From: Anaeromyxobacter paludicola
Lineage (GTDB): Bacteria; Myxococcota; Myxococcia; Myxococcales; Anaeromyxobacteraceae
DNA: 64,000 nt
Assembly (NCBI RefSeq): GCF_023169965.1
Contig: NZ_AP025592.1
Location: 1,054,001-1,118,000, forward strand
Direction: 5' to 3'
Part shown: positions 1-9,400 of the stretch, one piece after another
Layout: each line of letters starts with the position of its first letter
Position numbering within the stretch: the stretch's first letter is position 1
Notes under the pieces: model-generated
What the model was told of the DNA's origin: nothing
Seen by the model: only the letters and a program-made list of their open reading frames with translations
Database searches by the model: none
Made by a program: the position numbers and the translations under genes

Positions 1-98
1 AACAGGTAGCTCACCACGCCGGTGTCCACGACCGCGAGGCCGAGGTCGCGCCAGCGGGTGCCGGGGCCGAGGAGGTAGTCGAGGGCTTCGGTGGTCAT
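1..98 (-). CDS. cdaA: Diadenylate cyclase CdaA/DacA, N-terminal fragment (cut by window edge)
   Basis: Only the first 32 codons are present. They read MTTEALDYLLGPG and continue into the hydrophobic stretch LGLAVVDTGVVSYL, which fits the first membrane helix of a CdaA-type c-di-AMP synthase. The catalytic DGA and RHR motifs lie outside the window. It follows folP by 19 bases on the same strand, and the order ftsH-folP-cdaA (then ybbR-glmM) is a known arrangement in Deltaproteobacteria. The call rests mainly on that context. Any short N-terminus with a membrane helix would look similar. Confidence 0.55.
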   Translation of the reverse strand, partial: MTTEALDYLLGPGTRWRDLGLAVVDTGVVSYL

Positions 99-117
99 CG
101 GCAGGCGCGCCCGCAGT

Positions 118-971
118 CTATCGCGCGTCCGGGGATTGGGAAGCGTCGCGGATGGCGGCGGCCACCTGGGCCGCCTGGCGCGCCTCGGCGACGTCGTGGA
201 CCCGCACGAGCTCCGCGCCGGCGAGCACGGCCGCCGCGACCGCGGCCAGGGTCCCCGGGAGGCGGGCCTCCACCGGAGCGCCGGTGACGTGCCCGATGAA
301 GCTCTTGCGGGACGGCCCGACGAGGAGCGCGCAGCCCTCGATGCGGAGCCGGGGCAGCTCGCGCAGCAGCAGGAGGTTGTGCGCGGCCGTCTTCGCGAAG
401 CCGAGGCCGGGGTCGAGGATCACCCGCTCGCGCGGGATCCCGGCCGCGAGCGCGCGGGCGAGGACCGCCTCGAGCTCGGCGCGGACCTCGGTCACCACGT
501 CGCCGTAGACGGCGCGAGACTGCATGTCGGCGGGCGTGCCGCGCATGTGCATGGCCACCACCGGCGCCCCCGCCTCGGCGACGGCGCGCGCCATCGCCGG
601 GTCGGCGAGCCCCTGGATGTCGTTCACGAGGTGGGCGCCGGCCGCGAGGGCGGCCCGGGCCACCTCCGCCTTCCAGGTGTCCACCGAGATCGGGAGCGGG
701 TAGCCCCCGCGCGCGAGCCGCTCCACCACCGGGACCACGCGGTCGATCTCCTCCTGCGCCGAGACCGCCGGCGCGCCCGGCCGGGTGGACTCGCCGCCGA
801 CGTCGAGCAGGTCGGCACCGTCGGCGCGGAGCCGCTCCGCCCACGCGAGCGCCCGCTCGACGCCGGCGTGCCGCCCGCCGTCCGAGAAGGAGTCGGGCGT
901 CACGTTGAGGACGCCCATGACGAAGGGCCCCGGACCGGCGAAGGTCCGGGGCCCGATCGCGACGGGGAGCA

Positions 972-972
<1 letters not shown>
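118..972 (-). CDS. folP: Dihydropteroate synthase
   Basis: About 284 residues, normal for FolP. The enzyme condenses p-aminobenzoate with dihydropterin pyrophosphate in cytosolic folate synthesis. Visible motifs are MGVLNVTPDSFSDGG near residues 19-33 (pterin and pyrophosphate loop 1), DVGGESTRPG near 62-72, NDIQGL, a DPGLGF segment and GPSRKSFIG with the conserved SRK. The chosen GTG start shares one base with the ftsH stop codon. A longer in-frame reading runs back through ftsH but is only antisense-free coincidence of GC-rich frames, so the short start is preferred. Translational coupling to ftsH is likely. Confidence 0.93.
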
Positions 973-2900
<1,928 letters not shown>

Positions 2901-2946
2901 GGCTAAGCACCCCTTCTGGTAGGACGATCGACCGGTCTAACCGGCA

Positions 2947-2972
2947 AGCCCCCGAAGTTATTTTCGAGGGCT
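2947..2972 (-). other. Hairpin in the tilS-ftsH spacer
   Basis: On the minus strand, AGCCCTCGAA and TTCGGGGGCT can pair over 10 base pairs (one G-T) around a 6-base A/T-rich loop. It lies about 47 bases before the ftsH start. No T-run follows, so it is not a convincing intrinsic terminator. It could be an ftsH leader structure or a processing signal. Confidence 0.4.
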
Positions 2973-3056
2973 CCCGGGAACCGCAGCCGGACGCCCCGCC
3001 TGTGGCCGACCTTATAACAGCTTGGCCGCCGCGCCGCAGGGCGGTCGAAAGCGCGA

Positions 3057-4085
3057 TCAGCCCTTCTGGGGGCGTCCCCGGCGGCGACGCGCGAGCGCCT
3101 CCTCCGGCTGCCGCCCGATCCAGAGCCGGTCCCCGCCGAGGCAGGCCTCGCGGTCGCCCGGGAGCGAGATCCGGCCCGGGCCGGCCCGGTCGAAGAGGCC
3201 GAGCACCGCCTCGACGTGGCTGGCCGAGAGGCCCCGGCGCGAGCCGGTGGCGGCCTTCCAGAGCCGGCGCACGGCGCGGCGGCGAACGGCGAGCGGCAGG
3301 ACTCGCACCCGGCGGGCGTCGGCCCAGGCGAGCGCGCCCGCCTCGCGCCGGGCGATCCGCTCGAGCGCCCGGTCGTCGTCCCGCAGCAGATCGGCGGTGC
3401 GGGCCAGCGCCTCCTCGAAGGCCGGGTTGAAGCGGGCGAGCGCTGGCAGGAGCTCGCGCCGGATCCGGTTGCGGGTGTAGCGGGGGCTCTCGTTGCTCGG
3501 GTCCTCCAGCCACGGCAGCCCCTCGTCGCGAAGGAAGGCGCGGACCTCGGCGCGGGAGCGATCGAGGAGGGGCCGCACCAGCAGCCCGCGCTTCGGTGGG
3601 ATCGCGCCGAGCCCCCGCGCCCCGGCGCCGCGCAGGAGCCGGTGCAGCACCGTCTCCGCCTGATCGGTGCGGGTGTGGCCGGTCGCGATCCGCGTCGCGC
3701 CGGCCTCCAGGGCCACCGCCCGCAACGCCGCGTAACGGGCGAGCCGCGCCCGCGACTGCACGTTCCCCCGCGCCACCTCGACCGCGCGCCGGTGGAAGGC
3801 GACGTCGAGGCGGGCGCAGAGCTCGGCGCAGGCGTCGGCCTCGGCGGCGCTCCCGGGCCGCAGCCCGTGATCCACGTGCACCGCGGACAGCCGGGCGAGC
3901 TCGCCCGCCCGCTCGAGCGCGGCCAGGGCGGCGAGGAGCGCGGTCGAGTCCGGCCCGCCGGAGAGCGCCACCAGCACGTGGTCGTCGGGCCCGAAAAGAC
4001 GGCGCTTTTTGACCGTCTCCTTGACCGCGATCACGAATTGATGGACACTTCCCCCCGTCGTCGCTACAGGAGTCACGGAGGTCAT
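3057..4085 (-). CDS. tilS: tRNA(Ile)-lysidine synthetase TilS
   Basis: Forms lysidine at C34 of tRNA-Ile(CAU), converting AUG to AUA decoding. The PP-loop ATP motif is SGGPDS at about 42-47, followed by VDHGLRPGS and the ATGHTRTDQAETVLHRLLRG segment typical of the family (split here: ATGH then TRTDQAET). The N-terminal alpha-hydrolase domain is complete. The C-terminal part is short, so the protein (about 342 residues) belongs to the short TilS type. The start is placed at ATG 4085; an upstream in-frame ATG at 4157 would add 24 low-complexity residues without family support. It precedes ftsH, a widely conserved order. Confidence 0.92.
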   Translation of the reverse strand: MTSVTPVATTGGSVHQFVIAVKETVKKRRLFGPDDHVLVALSGGPDSTALLAALAALERAGELARLSAVHVDHGLRPGSAAEADACAELCARLDVAFHRRAVEVARGNVQSRARLARYAALRAVALEAGATRIATGHTRTDQAETVLHRLLRGAGARGLGAIPPKRGLLVRPLLDRSRAEVRAFLRDEGLPWLEDPSNESPRYTRNRIRRELLPALARFNPAFEEALARTADLLRDDDRALERIARREAGALAWADARRVRVLPLAVRRRAVRRLWKAATGSRRGLSASHVEAVLGLFDRAGPGRISLPGDREACLGGDRLWIGRQPEEALARRRRGRPQKG

Positions 4086-4209
4086 CGTATCACCCGCCGC
4101 GGCCGCCGAGACGCTGCGGGAATGATGAACCGGGGGCCGGGGTTCTGGGGACGACACGCGATCTTGACGTTGGGCCTAGGGGTCCCCCCCCTCCCCCTCT
4201 GGGCCCACG

Positions 4210-4243
4210 GAGAGCCGGCAGCGATGCCGGCTCTCTCTTTTTC
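4210..4243 (+). terminator. Intrinsic terminator with no plus-strand gene upstream
   Basis: A perfect 10-bp stem (GAGAGCCGGC with GCCGGCTCTC) around a 6-base loop is followed directly by TCTTTTTCC on the plus strand. It is oriented to stop rightward transcription, but the only gene to its left, tilS, runs leftward. No T-run exists for the minus strand. It may end a small RNA transcribed divergently from tilS. Confidence 0.75.
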
Positions 4244-4339
4244 CAGGCGCGGGGGCCGAGCCGCGCCGGCCCCCATCCGACCCGCCCCGAACGCGCCGGC
4301 CGCCTTCACGAAACGTGATGTAGGTGGCGCGCGGCAACC

Positions 4340-4368
4340 TTGACCCGCCAAACCCGTTCGGCATACAT
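4340..4368 (+). promoter_or_regulatory. Sigma-70-type promoter for the ribbon-helix-helix gene
   Basis: TTGACC at 4340-4345, a 17-base spacer, and ATACAT at 4363-4368. It lies about 30 bases before the ATG at 4400 and within a locally AT-richer stretch, which stands out in this GC-rich DNA. Confidence 0.65.
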
Positions 4369-4399
4369 AAGGCTGCTACCGAACTACAACGGAGACGCG

Positions 4400-4615
4400 A
4401 TGCCGGGCACCGACAAGCGCAAGCAGTCACTGTACTTCCCCGAGGACATGCTCACCGAGATCCAGAACGAGGCCAACCGGCAGGACCGGTCCCTCTCCTG
4501 GATCGTGCAGCAGGCCTGGAAGATCGCCCGCACCGAGATCACCCGCTTCCCCTCGGTGAACGACGTGCTCTCCGGCGTCGCCCGCGAGGACGAGCGCGAG
4601 GAGAAGGGTCAGTAG
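4400..4615 (+). CDS. Small ribbon-helix-helix family protein (TIGR04563-like)
   Basis: A 71-residue protein. The core KQSLYFPEDM, EIQNEANRQ and SLSWIVQQAWKIAR follows the beta-strand/helix/helix pattern of Arc/MetJ ribbon-helix-helix DNA-binding proteins. The sequence closely resembles a small family I associate with Myxococcales (TIGR04563); this is from memory. A GGAG ribosome site at 4391 and a good promoter support the ATG at 4400 over an upstream ORF extension. No toxin gene follows it, so it is probably a stand-alone DNA-binding regulator rather than an antitoxin. Targets are unknown. Confidence 0.8.
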   Translation: MPGTDKRKQSLYFPEDMLTEIQNEANRQDRSLSWIVQQAWKIARTEITRFPSVNDVLSGVAREDEREEKGQ

Positions 4616-4634
4616 TTTCAAGCGTTCCCCTTTT

Positions 4635-4663
4635 TTGACTCGAGCGGTATCGGGCGATAACGT
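4635..4663 (+). promoter_or_regulatory. Candidate sigma-70 promoter of the TPR protein gene
   Basis: TTGACT at 4635-4640, a 17-base spacer and TAACGT at 4658-4663, about 37 bases before the ATG at 4700. The T-run just before the -35 box interrupts otherwise GC-rich DNA. Confidence 0.5.
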
Positions 4664-4699
4664 CCGACCGCCTCGGGACGAAGAGGAAGAGGGGACGCC

Positions 4700-6139
4700 A
4701 TGGCCACGCCTATCTCCGGATCATCCTTCGAGCCGGTCGCTCCAGAGCCGGTGACGGAGGGTGATCCGGGTTGGGCGTCGGTCGAGCCCGGACCGGGCAG
4801 GTCCGAGGCCGCTCCCCTCCCCGCCGACGACGGCGACCTCGAGCCCGGTGACGGTTCTCCGGCGGAGGGCGCCTCCGCCCGGCGCAGGCGCCCGGGCTGG
4901 TACCGGGCCGCGGCCCTCGCCGCCCTCGTGCTCGTCGCCACCGCCGGCGCCCTCGCCTGGCGCGCCCACCACCGCGCGCAGATCCTGGCGCAGGGGCTCG
5001 CGAAGGCGCGCGCCCTCGTCCTCCTCGACACCTACGGCGGGTACCGCGGCGCCGCCGACCTGCTCGACCCGCTGGCGCGGATGGATCCGGTCGAGGCGGG
5101 CTCGCTCCGCGCCCTCGCGCTCTCGATGCTGGCGCTCGACTACCGCGACGCGCCGGCCGAGGGGACGGCGCGCCGCCTCCTCGTCGAGCCCGAGCGCGCC
5201 GCCACCGTCCCCGAGAGCGCCCACCTCGCCCAGGCCGCCCTGGCGCTGCGCGCCCGGGAGGCCGGCACGGCCACGAGCCACCTCGGCCGGGTCCCCGCCG
5301 GCCCGCTCGCCGGCACGCTGCGGGCCCGCGTGGCGCTGCTCGCCGGCGCGCCCGCCGCGCTCAAGGAGGCGCTCGAGCCCGCGGCGACCGATCCCTCGCG
5401 CTACCCGGCGGCCCTGGCGCTCCAGGGAGACCAGCTCCGGCGCGAGCGGAGCTGGGAGGCCGCGCGCGCCGCCTACGCCTCGGCGCTCGAGCGCTCCCCC
5501 ACCCACCCGCGCGCCGCCTTCGGGCTGGCCAAGCTGGCGCTCGGCGGCCATGCCGCTCCGGGCGAGGCCATGGCCGCGCTGCAGCGGCTCGTGGACGATC
5601 GCGCCGGCACCGGCGCGAGCGAGCGGGGGCGCGCCGCGCTCCACCTCGCCGCGCTGCAGTCCCGCGCCGGCGACCGGACCGCCGCGTACCACACGCTCGA
5701 CGCGGCCGACCTCGAGCCGGCCGCCCGCACGTGGGCGGAGAAGGCCGCCGGCCAGGAGGAGCTCGAGCGCACCGCGTACCGGGTCGTCGAGGGCGCGCCC
5801 CCGTCGCTCCAGAGCGCGAGCGACGACGACGTCTACGAGCCGCCCCCGCCCGCCCCGCCGCCGGCCCCCAAGGCCGAGCCGCGCAAGGCGCCCGCCAAGG
5901 CGGCTCCGGTCGCGCACCGCCCGGCCAAGGCGAAGGTGAAGGCCAAGCCCGCCAACAGGAAGGCCCTGCCCGCCAAGGCCGGCAAGGCGGGGCCGAAGAA
6001 GGACGCGAAGGCGAAGCGGGGCAAGCTCACCCACGCCCAGGCGCAGAAGCCGGCGACGCGCAAGGTGGCGAAGAAGGGTCAGTCGGCGCGCGCCGACGCG
6101 CACCGCGCCCGGCCGGTGACGGTGGCGCGGTCGGAGTAG
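4700..6139 (+). CDS. Membrane-anchored TPR-like protein with histone-H1-like basic tail
   Basis: 479 residues, no named family recognised. Order: an acidic Pro/Gly-rich cytoplasmic segment (1-64), an RRRRPGW stop followed by one membrane helix (about 68-88), an Ala-rich helical region with TPR-like repeats (about 95-370, including a PTHPRAAFGLAKLAL unit), then a Pro-rich hinge PPPPAPPPAP and a Lys/Ala/Pro-rich tail to the end that resembles histone H1 or AlgP-type tails. ATG 4700 has a GAGGGGA ribosome site. With N-in/C-out topology the basic tail would be periplasmic, which is odd for a DNA-binding tail. Function is unknown. Confidence 0.8.
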   Translation: MATPISGSSFEPVAPEPVTEGDPGWASVEPGPGRSEAAPLPADDGDLEPGDGSPAEGASARRRRPGWYRAAALAALVLVATAGALAWRAHHRAQILAQGLAKARALVLLDTYGGYRGAADLLDPLARMDPVEAGSLRALALSMLALDYRDAPAEGTARRLLVEPERAATVPESAHLAQAALALRAREAGTATSHLGRVPAGPLAGTLRARVALLAGAPAALKEALEPAATDPSRYPAALALQGDQLRRERSWEAARAAYASALERSPTHPRAAFGLAKLALGGHAAPGEAMAALQRLVDDRAGTGASERGRAALHLAALQSRAGDRTAAYHTLDAADLEPAARTWAEKAAGQEELERTAYRVVEGAPPSLQSASDDDVYEPPPPAPPPAPKAEPRKAPAKAAPVAHRPAKAKVKAKPANRKALPAKAGKAGPKKDAKAKRGKLTHAQAQKPATRKVAKKGQSARADAHRARPVTVARSE

Positions 6140-6143
6140 CGAC

Positions 6144-6275
6144 GGCGCCGGACGCGACGAGGCCCGGCTCCTATTCGGAACCGGGCGGCGCCGGACGTGA
6201 CGAGGCCCGGCTCCCCGATCGGAACCGGGCGGCGCCGGACGCGACGAGGCCCGGCTCCTGATCGGAACCGGGCCT
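6144..6275. repeat. Three tandem 43-44 bp hairpin repeats between convergent genes
   Basis: Near-identical units begin with GGCGCCGGAC at 6144, 6187 and 6231. Each unit contains GCCCGGCTCC and GGAACCGGGC arms around a short loop, so each can fold into a 10-bp hairpin with one mismatch. The array fills the gap between the TPR gene (plus) and cspA (minus). It probably stops transcription from both sides, though T-runs are absent. Confidence 0.85.
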
Positions 6276-6299
6276 CGACCGATCGAGCGGCGCCGTCGG

Positions 6300-6503
6300 C
6301 TAGATGGCGCGCACGTTCGCGGCCTGGAGTCCCTTCGGGCCGCGCTTCACCTCGAACTCGACCTTCTGGCCTTCCGCGAGGCTGCGGAACCCCTCCGCCT
6401 CGATCGCGGTGTGATGGCAGAAGACGTCCTCGCCCCCGCCGTCCTGGGTGATGAACCCGAAGCCCTTCGCGTCGTTGAACCACTTCACAACACCAGTCGC
6501 CAT
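6300..6503 (-). CDS. cspA: Cold-shock domain protein (CspA family)
   Basis: A 67-residue single cold-shock domain that binds single-stranded RNA/DNA. It starts [18 protein letters not shown] (RNP1 KGFGFI) and has DVFCHH in place of the usual VFVH RNP2 core. The rest, [16 protein letters not shown] and AANVRAI, is standard. The ATG at 6503 is preceded by a purine-rich GAAGAGAAG. A hairpin lies in the leader (6526-6545). It converges with the TPR gene and diverges from amtB. Confidence 0.95.
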   Translation of the reverse strand: MATGVVKWFNDAKGFGFITQDGGGEDVFCHHTAIEAEGFRSLAEGQKVEFEVKRGPKGLQAANVRAI

Positions 6504-6525
6504 GCTCTTCTCTTCTTTCCACTTC

Positions 6526-6545
6526 GGACGGCAGAAAGGCCGTCC
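6526..6545 (-). other. Hairpin in the cspA 5' leader
   Basis: GGACGGC and GCCGTCC form a perfect 7-bp stem with a 6-base loop, ending 22 bases before the cspA start codon. Cold-shock mRNAs often have structured leaders, so a temperature-responsive role is possible but unproven. Confidence 0.45.
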
Positions 6546-6722
6546 GGTCCCGGCCTCGAGAGGGCGGACCCTCCAACGATAATCGGCGGCTCTCGCGCGC
6601 GTCGAGGTCAGGCGGGCGCCCGCCCGGTCCCAGGCGGGCCGCCGCCCCTGCCCGCAGGACGGGCACGGAATTGCTCGCGCCGGAGGCAGCCGCGCGCCGC
6701 GAACGGGCAAGTGCCCGAGAAC

Positions 6723-6738
6723 TGGTGCCCGAGTTGCG
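6723..6738 (+). promoter_or_regulatory. Sigma-54 promoter of amtB
   Basis: TGGTGCCCGAGTTGCG matches TGGCACG-N4-TTGCW with the invariant GG (6724-6725) and GC (6736-6737) separated by exactly 10 bases. It lies about 46 bases before the GTG start of amtB. It implies activation by an NtrC-type enhancer-binding protein under nitrogen limitation. Confidence 0.75.
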
Positions 6739-6783
6739 GGCACGCTCGGTGCAGAGGCAGCCGCCGCACTCCATGGAGGCAAC

Positions 6784-8163
6784 GTGAACAAGATCGCCAC
6801 CTTCGCGCTCGGGCTCGCTCTGCCGGCCCTCGCGCTCGCCACCCCGCCGGGTCAGGTCGACTCGGGAGACACCGCCCTCGTCCTGGTCAGCGCCGGGCTC
6901 GTGCTCCTCATGACCCCCGGCCTCGCGTTCTTCTACGGCGGGCTCGTCCGCGCCAAGAACGTGGTCCACACCATGATCCTGTCGCTCGTCTGCATGGCGG
7001 TGGTGGGCGTGCTCTGGATGGCGCTGAGCTACAGCCTCTCGTTCTCGCCCGGCTACGGCCCGCTCGACCGCTTCGTGGGCGGCCTCTCCTGGCTCGGGCT
7101 GCGGGGCGTCGGCGGCGAGGTGGCGAAGGATCTCGCGCCCACCGTGCCCCACGCCGCCTTCATGCTCTTCCAGGCGATGTTCGCGGTGATCACCCCCGCC
7201 CTCATCTCCGGGGCGCTCGTCGAGCGCGTCCGGGTGAAGGCGTTCGTCCTCTTCGTCGCCATCTGGTCGGTGGTGGTCTACACGCCGGTGGCGCACTGGG
7301 TCTGGGCGCCGGGCGGGTGGCTGCGCCAGCTCGGCGTGCTCGACTTCGCCGGCGGGACGGTGGTGCACATCAACGCCGCCGTCGCGGCGCTGGTCGGCGC
7401 CATGGTCGTCGGCCGCCGCCGCGGCCTGCGCCAGCCCACGGTGCTGCCGCACAACGTCCCCTTCGCTATCCTCGGCGCCGGGCTGCTCTGGTTCGGCTGG
7501 CTCGGGTTCAACGGCGGCAGCGCCCTCGGCGCGAACGGCCTCGCCGCGTACGCCTTCTCCAACACCTTCTTCGCCCCCGCCGCCGCCGCGGCCGCCTGGG
7601 GCCTCGCCGAGCTCTTCCTGTTCCACGGCAAGATGTCGGGCGTCGGGCTCGCGTCGGGCGCCGTGGCCGGCATGGTCGCGATCACCCCGGCCGCGGGCTA
7701 CGTCACGCCCTTCGCGGCCACCCTCATCGGCGCCATCGCGGCCCTGGCCTCGCTCACCGCCGTCCGCTACCGCCCGCGGCTCGGCCTCGACGACTCCCTC
7801 GACGTCTTCGCGGTGCACGGCGTGGCCGCCACCCTCGGCGCGCTGCTCACCGGGATCTTCGCCACCAAGGGCGTGAACCCGGACGCGGCGGACGGCAGCC
7901 TGCGCCTCCTCGGGCTCCAGGCCCTCGGCGTCGGGGTCACGATGATCTGGTCCGGCGCGCTCTCCTACGGGATCTTCAAGCTCGTCGGCGCCGTCACCCC
8001 GCTCCGCGCGGACGATCAGGACGAGTGGAGCGGCATGGACATGTCGGAGTCGGGCGAGCGGGCCTACATCTCGAGCGACCTCGACTCGGGCTCCTCGGAC
8101 CACCACCACCACGCCGCGGCGGCGAGCCCCGCCCGCGCCGAGCTCCACGCGGCCGCGAAGTAG
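6784..8163 (+). CDS. amtB: Ammonium transporter AmtB
   Basis: 459 residues: a cleavable-looking N-terminus, then about 11 membrane helices of the Amt/Rh fold, forming a trimeric inner-membrane ammonium channel. Recognisable segments are [16 protein letters not shown], the GGTVVHINA helix carrying the first pore histidine, [13 protein letters not shown], and [17 protein letters not shown] with the second pore histidine. The cytoplasmic tail from about 410 is unusually long, acidic and ends with an HHHH run and Ala-rich stretch. The GTG start has GGAGG at 6775. A sigma-54 promoter precedes it. No glnK is adjacent, unlike the common glnK-amtB pair. Confidence 0.96.
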   Translation: MNKIATFALGLALPALALATPPGQVDSGDTALVLVSAGLVLLMTPGLAFFYGGLVRAKNVVHTMILSLVCMAVVGVLWMALSYSLSFSPGYGPLDRFVGGLSWLGLRGVGGEVAKDLAPTVPHAAFMLFQAMFAVITPALISGALVERVRVKAFVLFVAIWSVVVYTPVAHWVWAPGGWLRQLGVLDFAGGTVVHINAAVAALVGAMVVGRRRGLRQPTVLPHNVPFAILGAGLLWFGWLGFNGGSALGANGLAAYAFSNTFFAPAAAAAAWGLAELFLFHGKMSGVGLASGAVAGMVAITPAAGYVTPFAATLIGAIAALASLTAVRYRPRLGLDDSLDVFAVHGVAATLGALLTGIFATKGVNPDAADGSLRLLGLQALGVGVTMIWSGALSYGIFKLVGAVTPLRADDQDEWSGMDMSESGERAYISSDLDSGSSDHHHHAAAASPARAELHAAAK

Positions 8164-8204
8164 CCTGCCCGCCGGGGCGGCAGCCGTTGCCGCCCCGGCA
8201 GGCA
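8164..8204 (+). terminator. Long hairpin after amtB
   Basis: Starting at the amtB stop codon, GCCTGCC-CG-CCGGGGCGGCA pairs with TGCCGCCCCGG-CA-GGC around GCCGT, a stem of about 17 bp. No T-run follows. It separates amtB from the downstream sigma-54 promoter and probably halts or processes the amtB transcript. Confidence 0.55.
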
Positions 8205-8255
8205 GCGCCCCCGCGACGACGCGGAAAATCGCCGCCCAGACGCACTTCGGGCGGC

Positions 8256-8271
8256 AGGCACGCAGGCTGCA
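8256..8271 (+). promoter_or_regulatory. Sigma-54 promoter of the outer-membrane protein gene
   Basis: AGGCACGCAGGCTGCA fits TGGCACG-N4-TTGCA at all but the first T and one T of the -12 box. GG (8257-8258) and GC (8269-8270) are exactly 10 bases apart. It lies about 50 bases before the ATG at 8321. Confidence 0.78.
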
Positions 8272-8320
8272 AAGGCACTCCGGCGAGCCCGCTTCATTCC
8301 CTCGACTGGAGACCCCCCCG

Positions 8321-9130
8321 ATGAAGATGTCCCGACTTCTCGCCGCCGCCGCGCTCCTCCTCTCCGCGACCGCGGCCCGCGCGACCTCCTCCACCACGTT
8401 CTGGACGCCGGCGACCACCTACGTCCAGCCGTACCTCGTGCCCCACCTCACCTACGACACCTACGTGTCCGAGCGGAGCGCCTTCCAGAACGACTACGGG
8501 CTCACGGTCGGCGTGCTGCCGTTCGAGAAGCTGCAGGCGGAGGTGGGCATCGACAGCTTCATGCCGGGTCTCGCCTCCACCAACCTCTACCTGAACGCCA
8601 AGCTCGGCGTGCCCGAGGGCGCCTTCGGCGAGTGGAGCCCGGGGCTCTCCGGCGGCATCTACGGCGTCGGCTTCAAGTCGGACGTGAGCGACTTCGACAT
8701 CCTGCACGCCGAGCTCGGGAAGACCTTCCCGATGATCGGCGCGCTCACGGTGGGCGGCTACTACGGGCTCAACGACAAGCTCCTCGTGAGCTCCTCGGGC
8801 GACGTCCAGCGGGCCGGGTTCATGGCCGGCTGGACCAGCCCCGACGTGGTCCTGAACCTCACCGGCCTCAACAAGATCAACTTCACCGCCGACGTCCAGA
8901 CCGGCAAGAACGCCTTCGGCGCGGTCGGCGGCGGCATCGGCCTCTACTTCACGCCGGCCATCGACATCCTCACCGGCCCGGTCTTCTTCTTCGACTCGAA
9001 CGCCACGACGATGCTGCCGGGGCCCGGGATCCGCGGCACCGGCCGCCCCGACTGGCTCTGGACGGTGCAGCTCGACGTGGACCTCGACTGGCACAAGCTC
9101 GTGCCGGCGGCCGCCGCGCCCAAGGCCTGA
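8321..9130 (+). CDS. Outer-membrane beta-barrel protein, nitrogen-regulated
   Basis: 269 residues with a Sec signal peptide (cleavage after ATAARA, near 22) and then alternating hydrophobic/polar strands rich in Tyr, Gly and aromatic girdles (GGIYGVGF, TVGGYYGL, GGIGLYFTPAIDIL) ending in VQLDVDLDW near the C-terminus. This is the pattern of an outer-membrane barrel, but I do not recognise a named family. GGAG at 8308 supports the start. Its own sigma-54 promoter and its place after amtB suggest it works in nitrogen acquisition, perhaps as a channel for ammonium or another nitrogen compound. Confidence 0.8.
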   Translation: MKMSRLLAAAALLLSATAARATSSTTFWTPATTYVQPYLVPHLTYDTYVSERSAFQNDYGLTVGVLPFEKLQAEVGIDSFMPGLASTNLYLNAKLGVPEGAFGEWSPGLSGGIYGVGFKSDVSDFDILHAELGKTFPMIGALTVGGYYGLNDKLLVSSSGDVQRAGFMAGWTSPDVVLNLTGLNKINFTADVQTGKNAFGAVGGGIGLYFTPAIDILTGPVFFFDSNATTMLPGPGIRGTGRPDWLWTVQLDVDLDWHKLVPAAAAPKA

Positions 9131-9174
9131 GCTTCGGAACCCGCCGCCGGGTACGGGTGCACCTGGCGCGGACT

Positions 9175-9205
9175 GGGCGGCTCCTCCGGGAGCCGCCCTT
9201 TATTT
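9175..9205 (+). terminator. Intrinsic terminator after the beta-barrel gene
   Basis: GGGCGGCTCC and GGAGCCGCCC form a perfect 10-bp stem with a TCCG loop, followed by TTTATTTA on the plus strand, about 45 bases after the stop codon. Confidence 0.9.
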
Positions 9206-9207
9206 AT

Positions 9208-9400
9208 GGGGGGCATGCTGCCCCCCTCCGCCGGCGAAGCCGTCGGAGCCTCCCCCTCCGCTCGGCGGGTCCCTTGCGCTGCGCTTCGCGCAGCTCGCCC
9301 GCCCGGGAGGAGCTCCGCTCCTCCCCCCGCTGCGCGGGGGCCCCCCACCACGCGCGGCAGGCTCCGGCCTTCCGCTCGAGCGGAGCGCTCGAGGCGCGGC
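9208..9400. repeat. Cluster of short GC-rich palindromes
   Basis: The spacer holds a chain of different perfect or near-perfect inverted repeats: GCGCTGCGCTTCGCGCAGC, GGAGGAGCTCCGCTCCTCC, CCCCGCTGCGCGGGG and CTCGAGCGGAGCGCTCGAG among them. Several share a CGCT or similar turn between the arms. There is no coding signal and no T-run. It resembles a composite REP/BIME-like intergenic element rather than a simple terminator. Confidence 0.6.

Noticed and set aside
6661-6676. Second sigma-54 promoter upstream of amtB
   Set aside because: GGGCACGGAATTGCT has only nine bases between the best GG and GC alignment; the shifted alignment has the right spacing but poor -24 match.
6079-8418. A 779-codon minus-strand frame over cspA and amtB
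   Set aside because: It covers the tandem hairpins and antisense of amtB with low-complexity composition and no recognisable domain.
9208-9400. CRISPR array
   Set aside because: The repeats are palindromes of different sequence without regular spacers and there are no cas genes.
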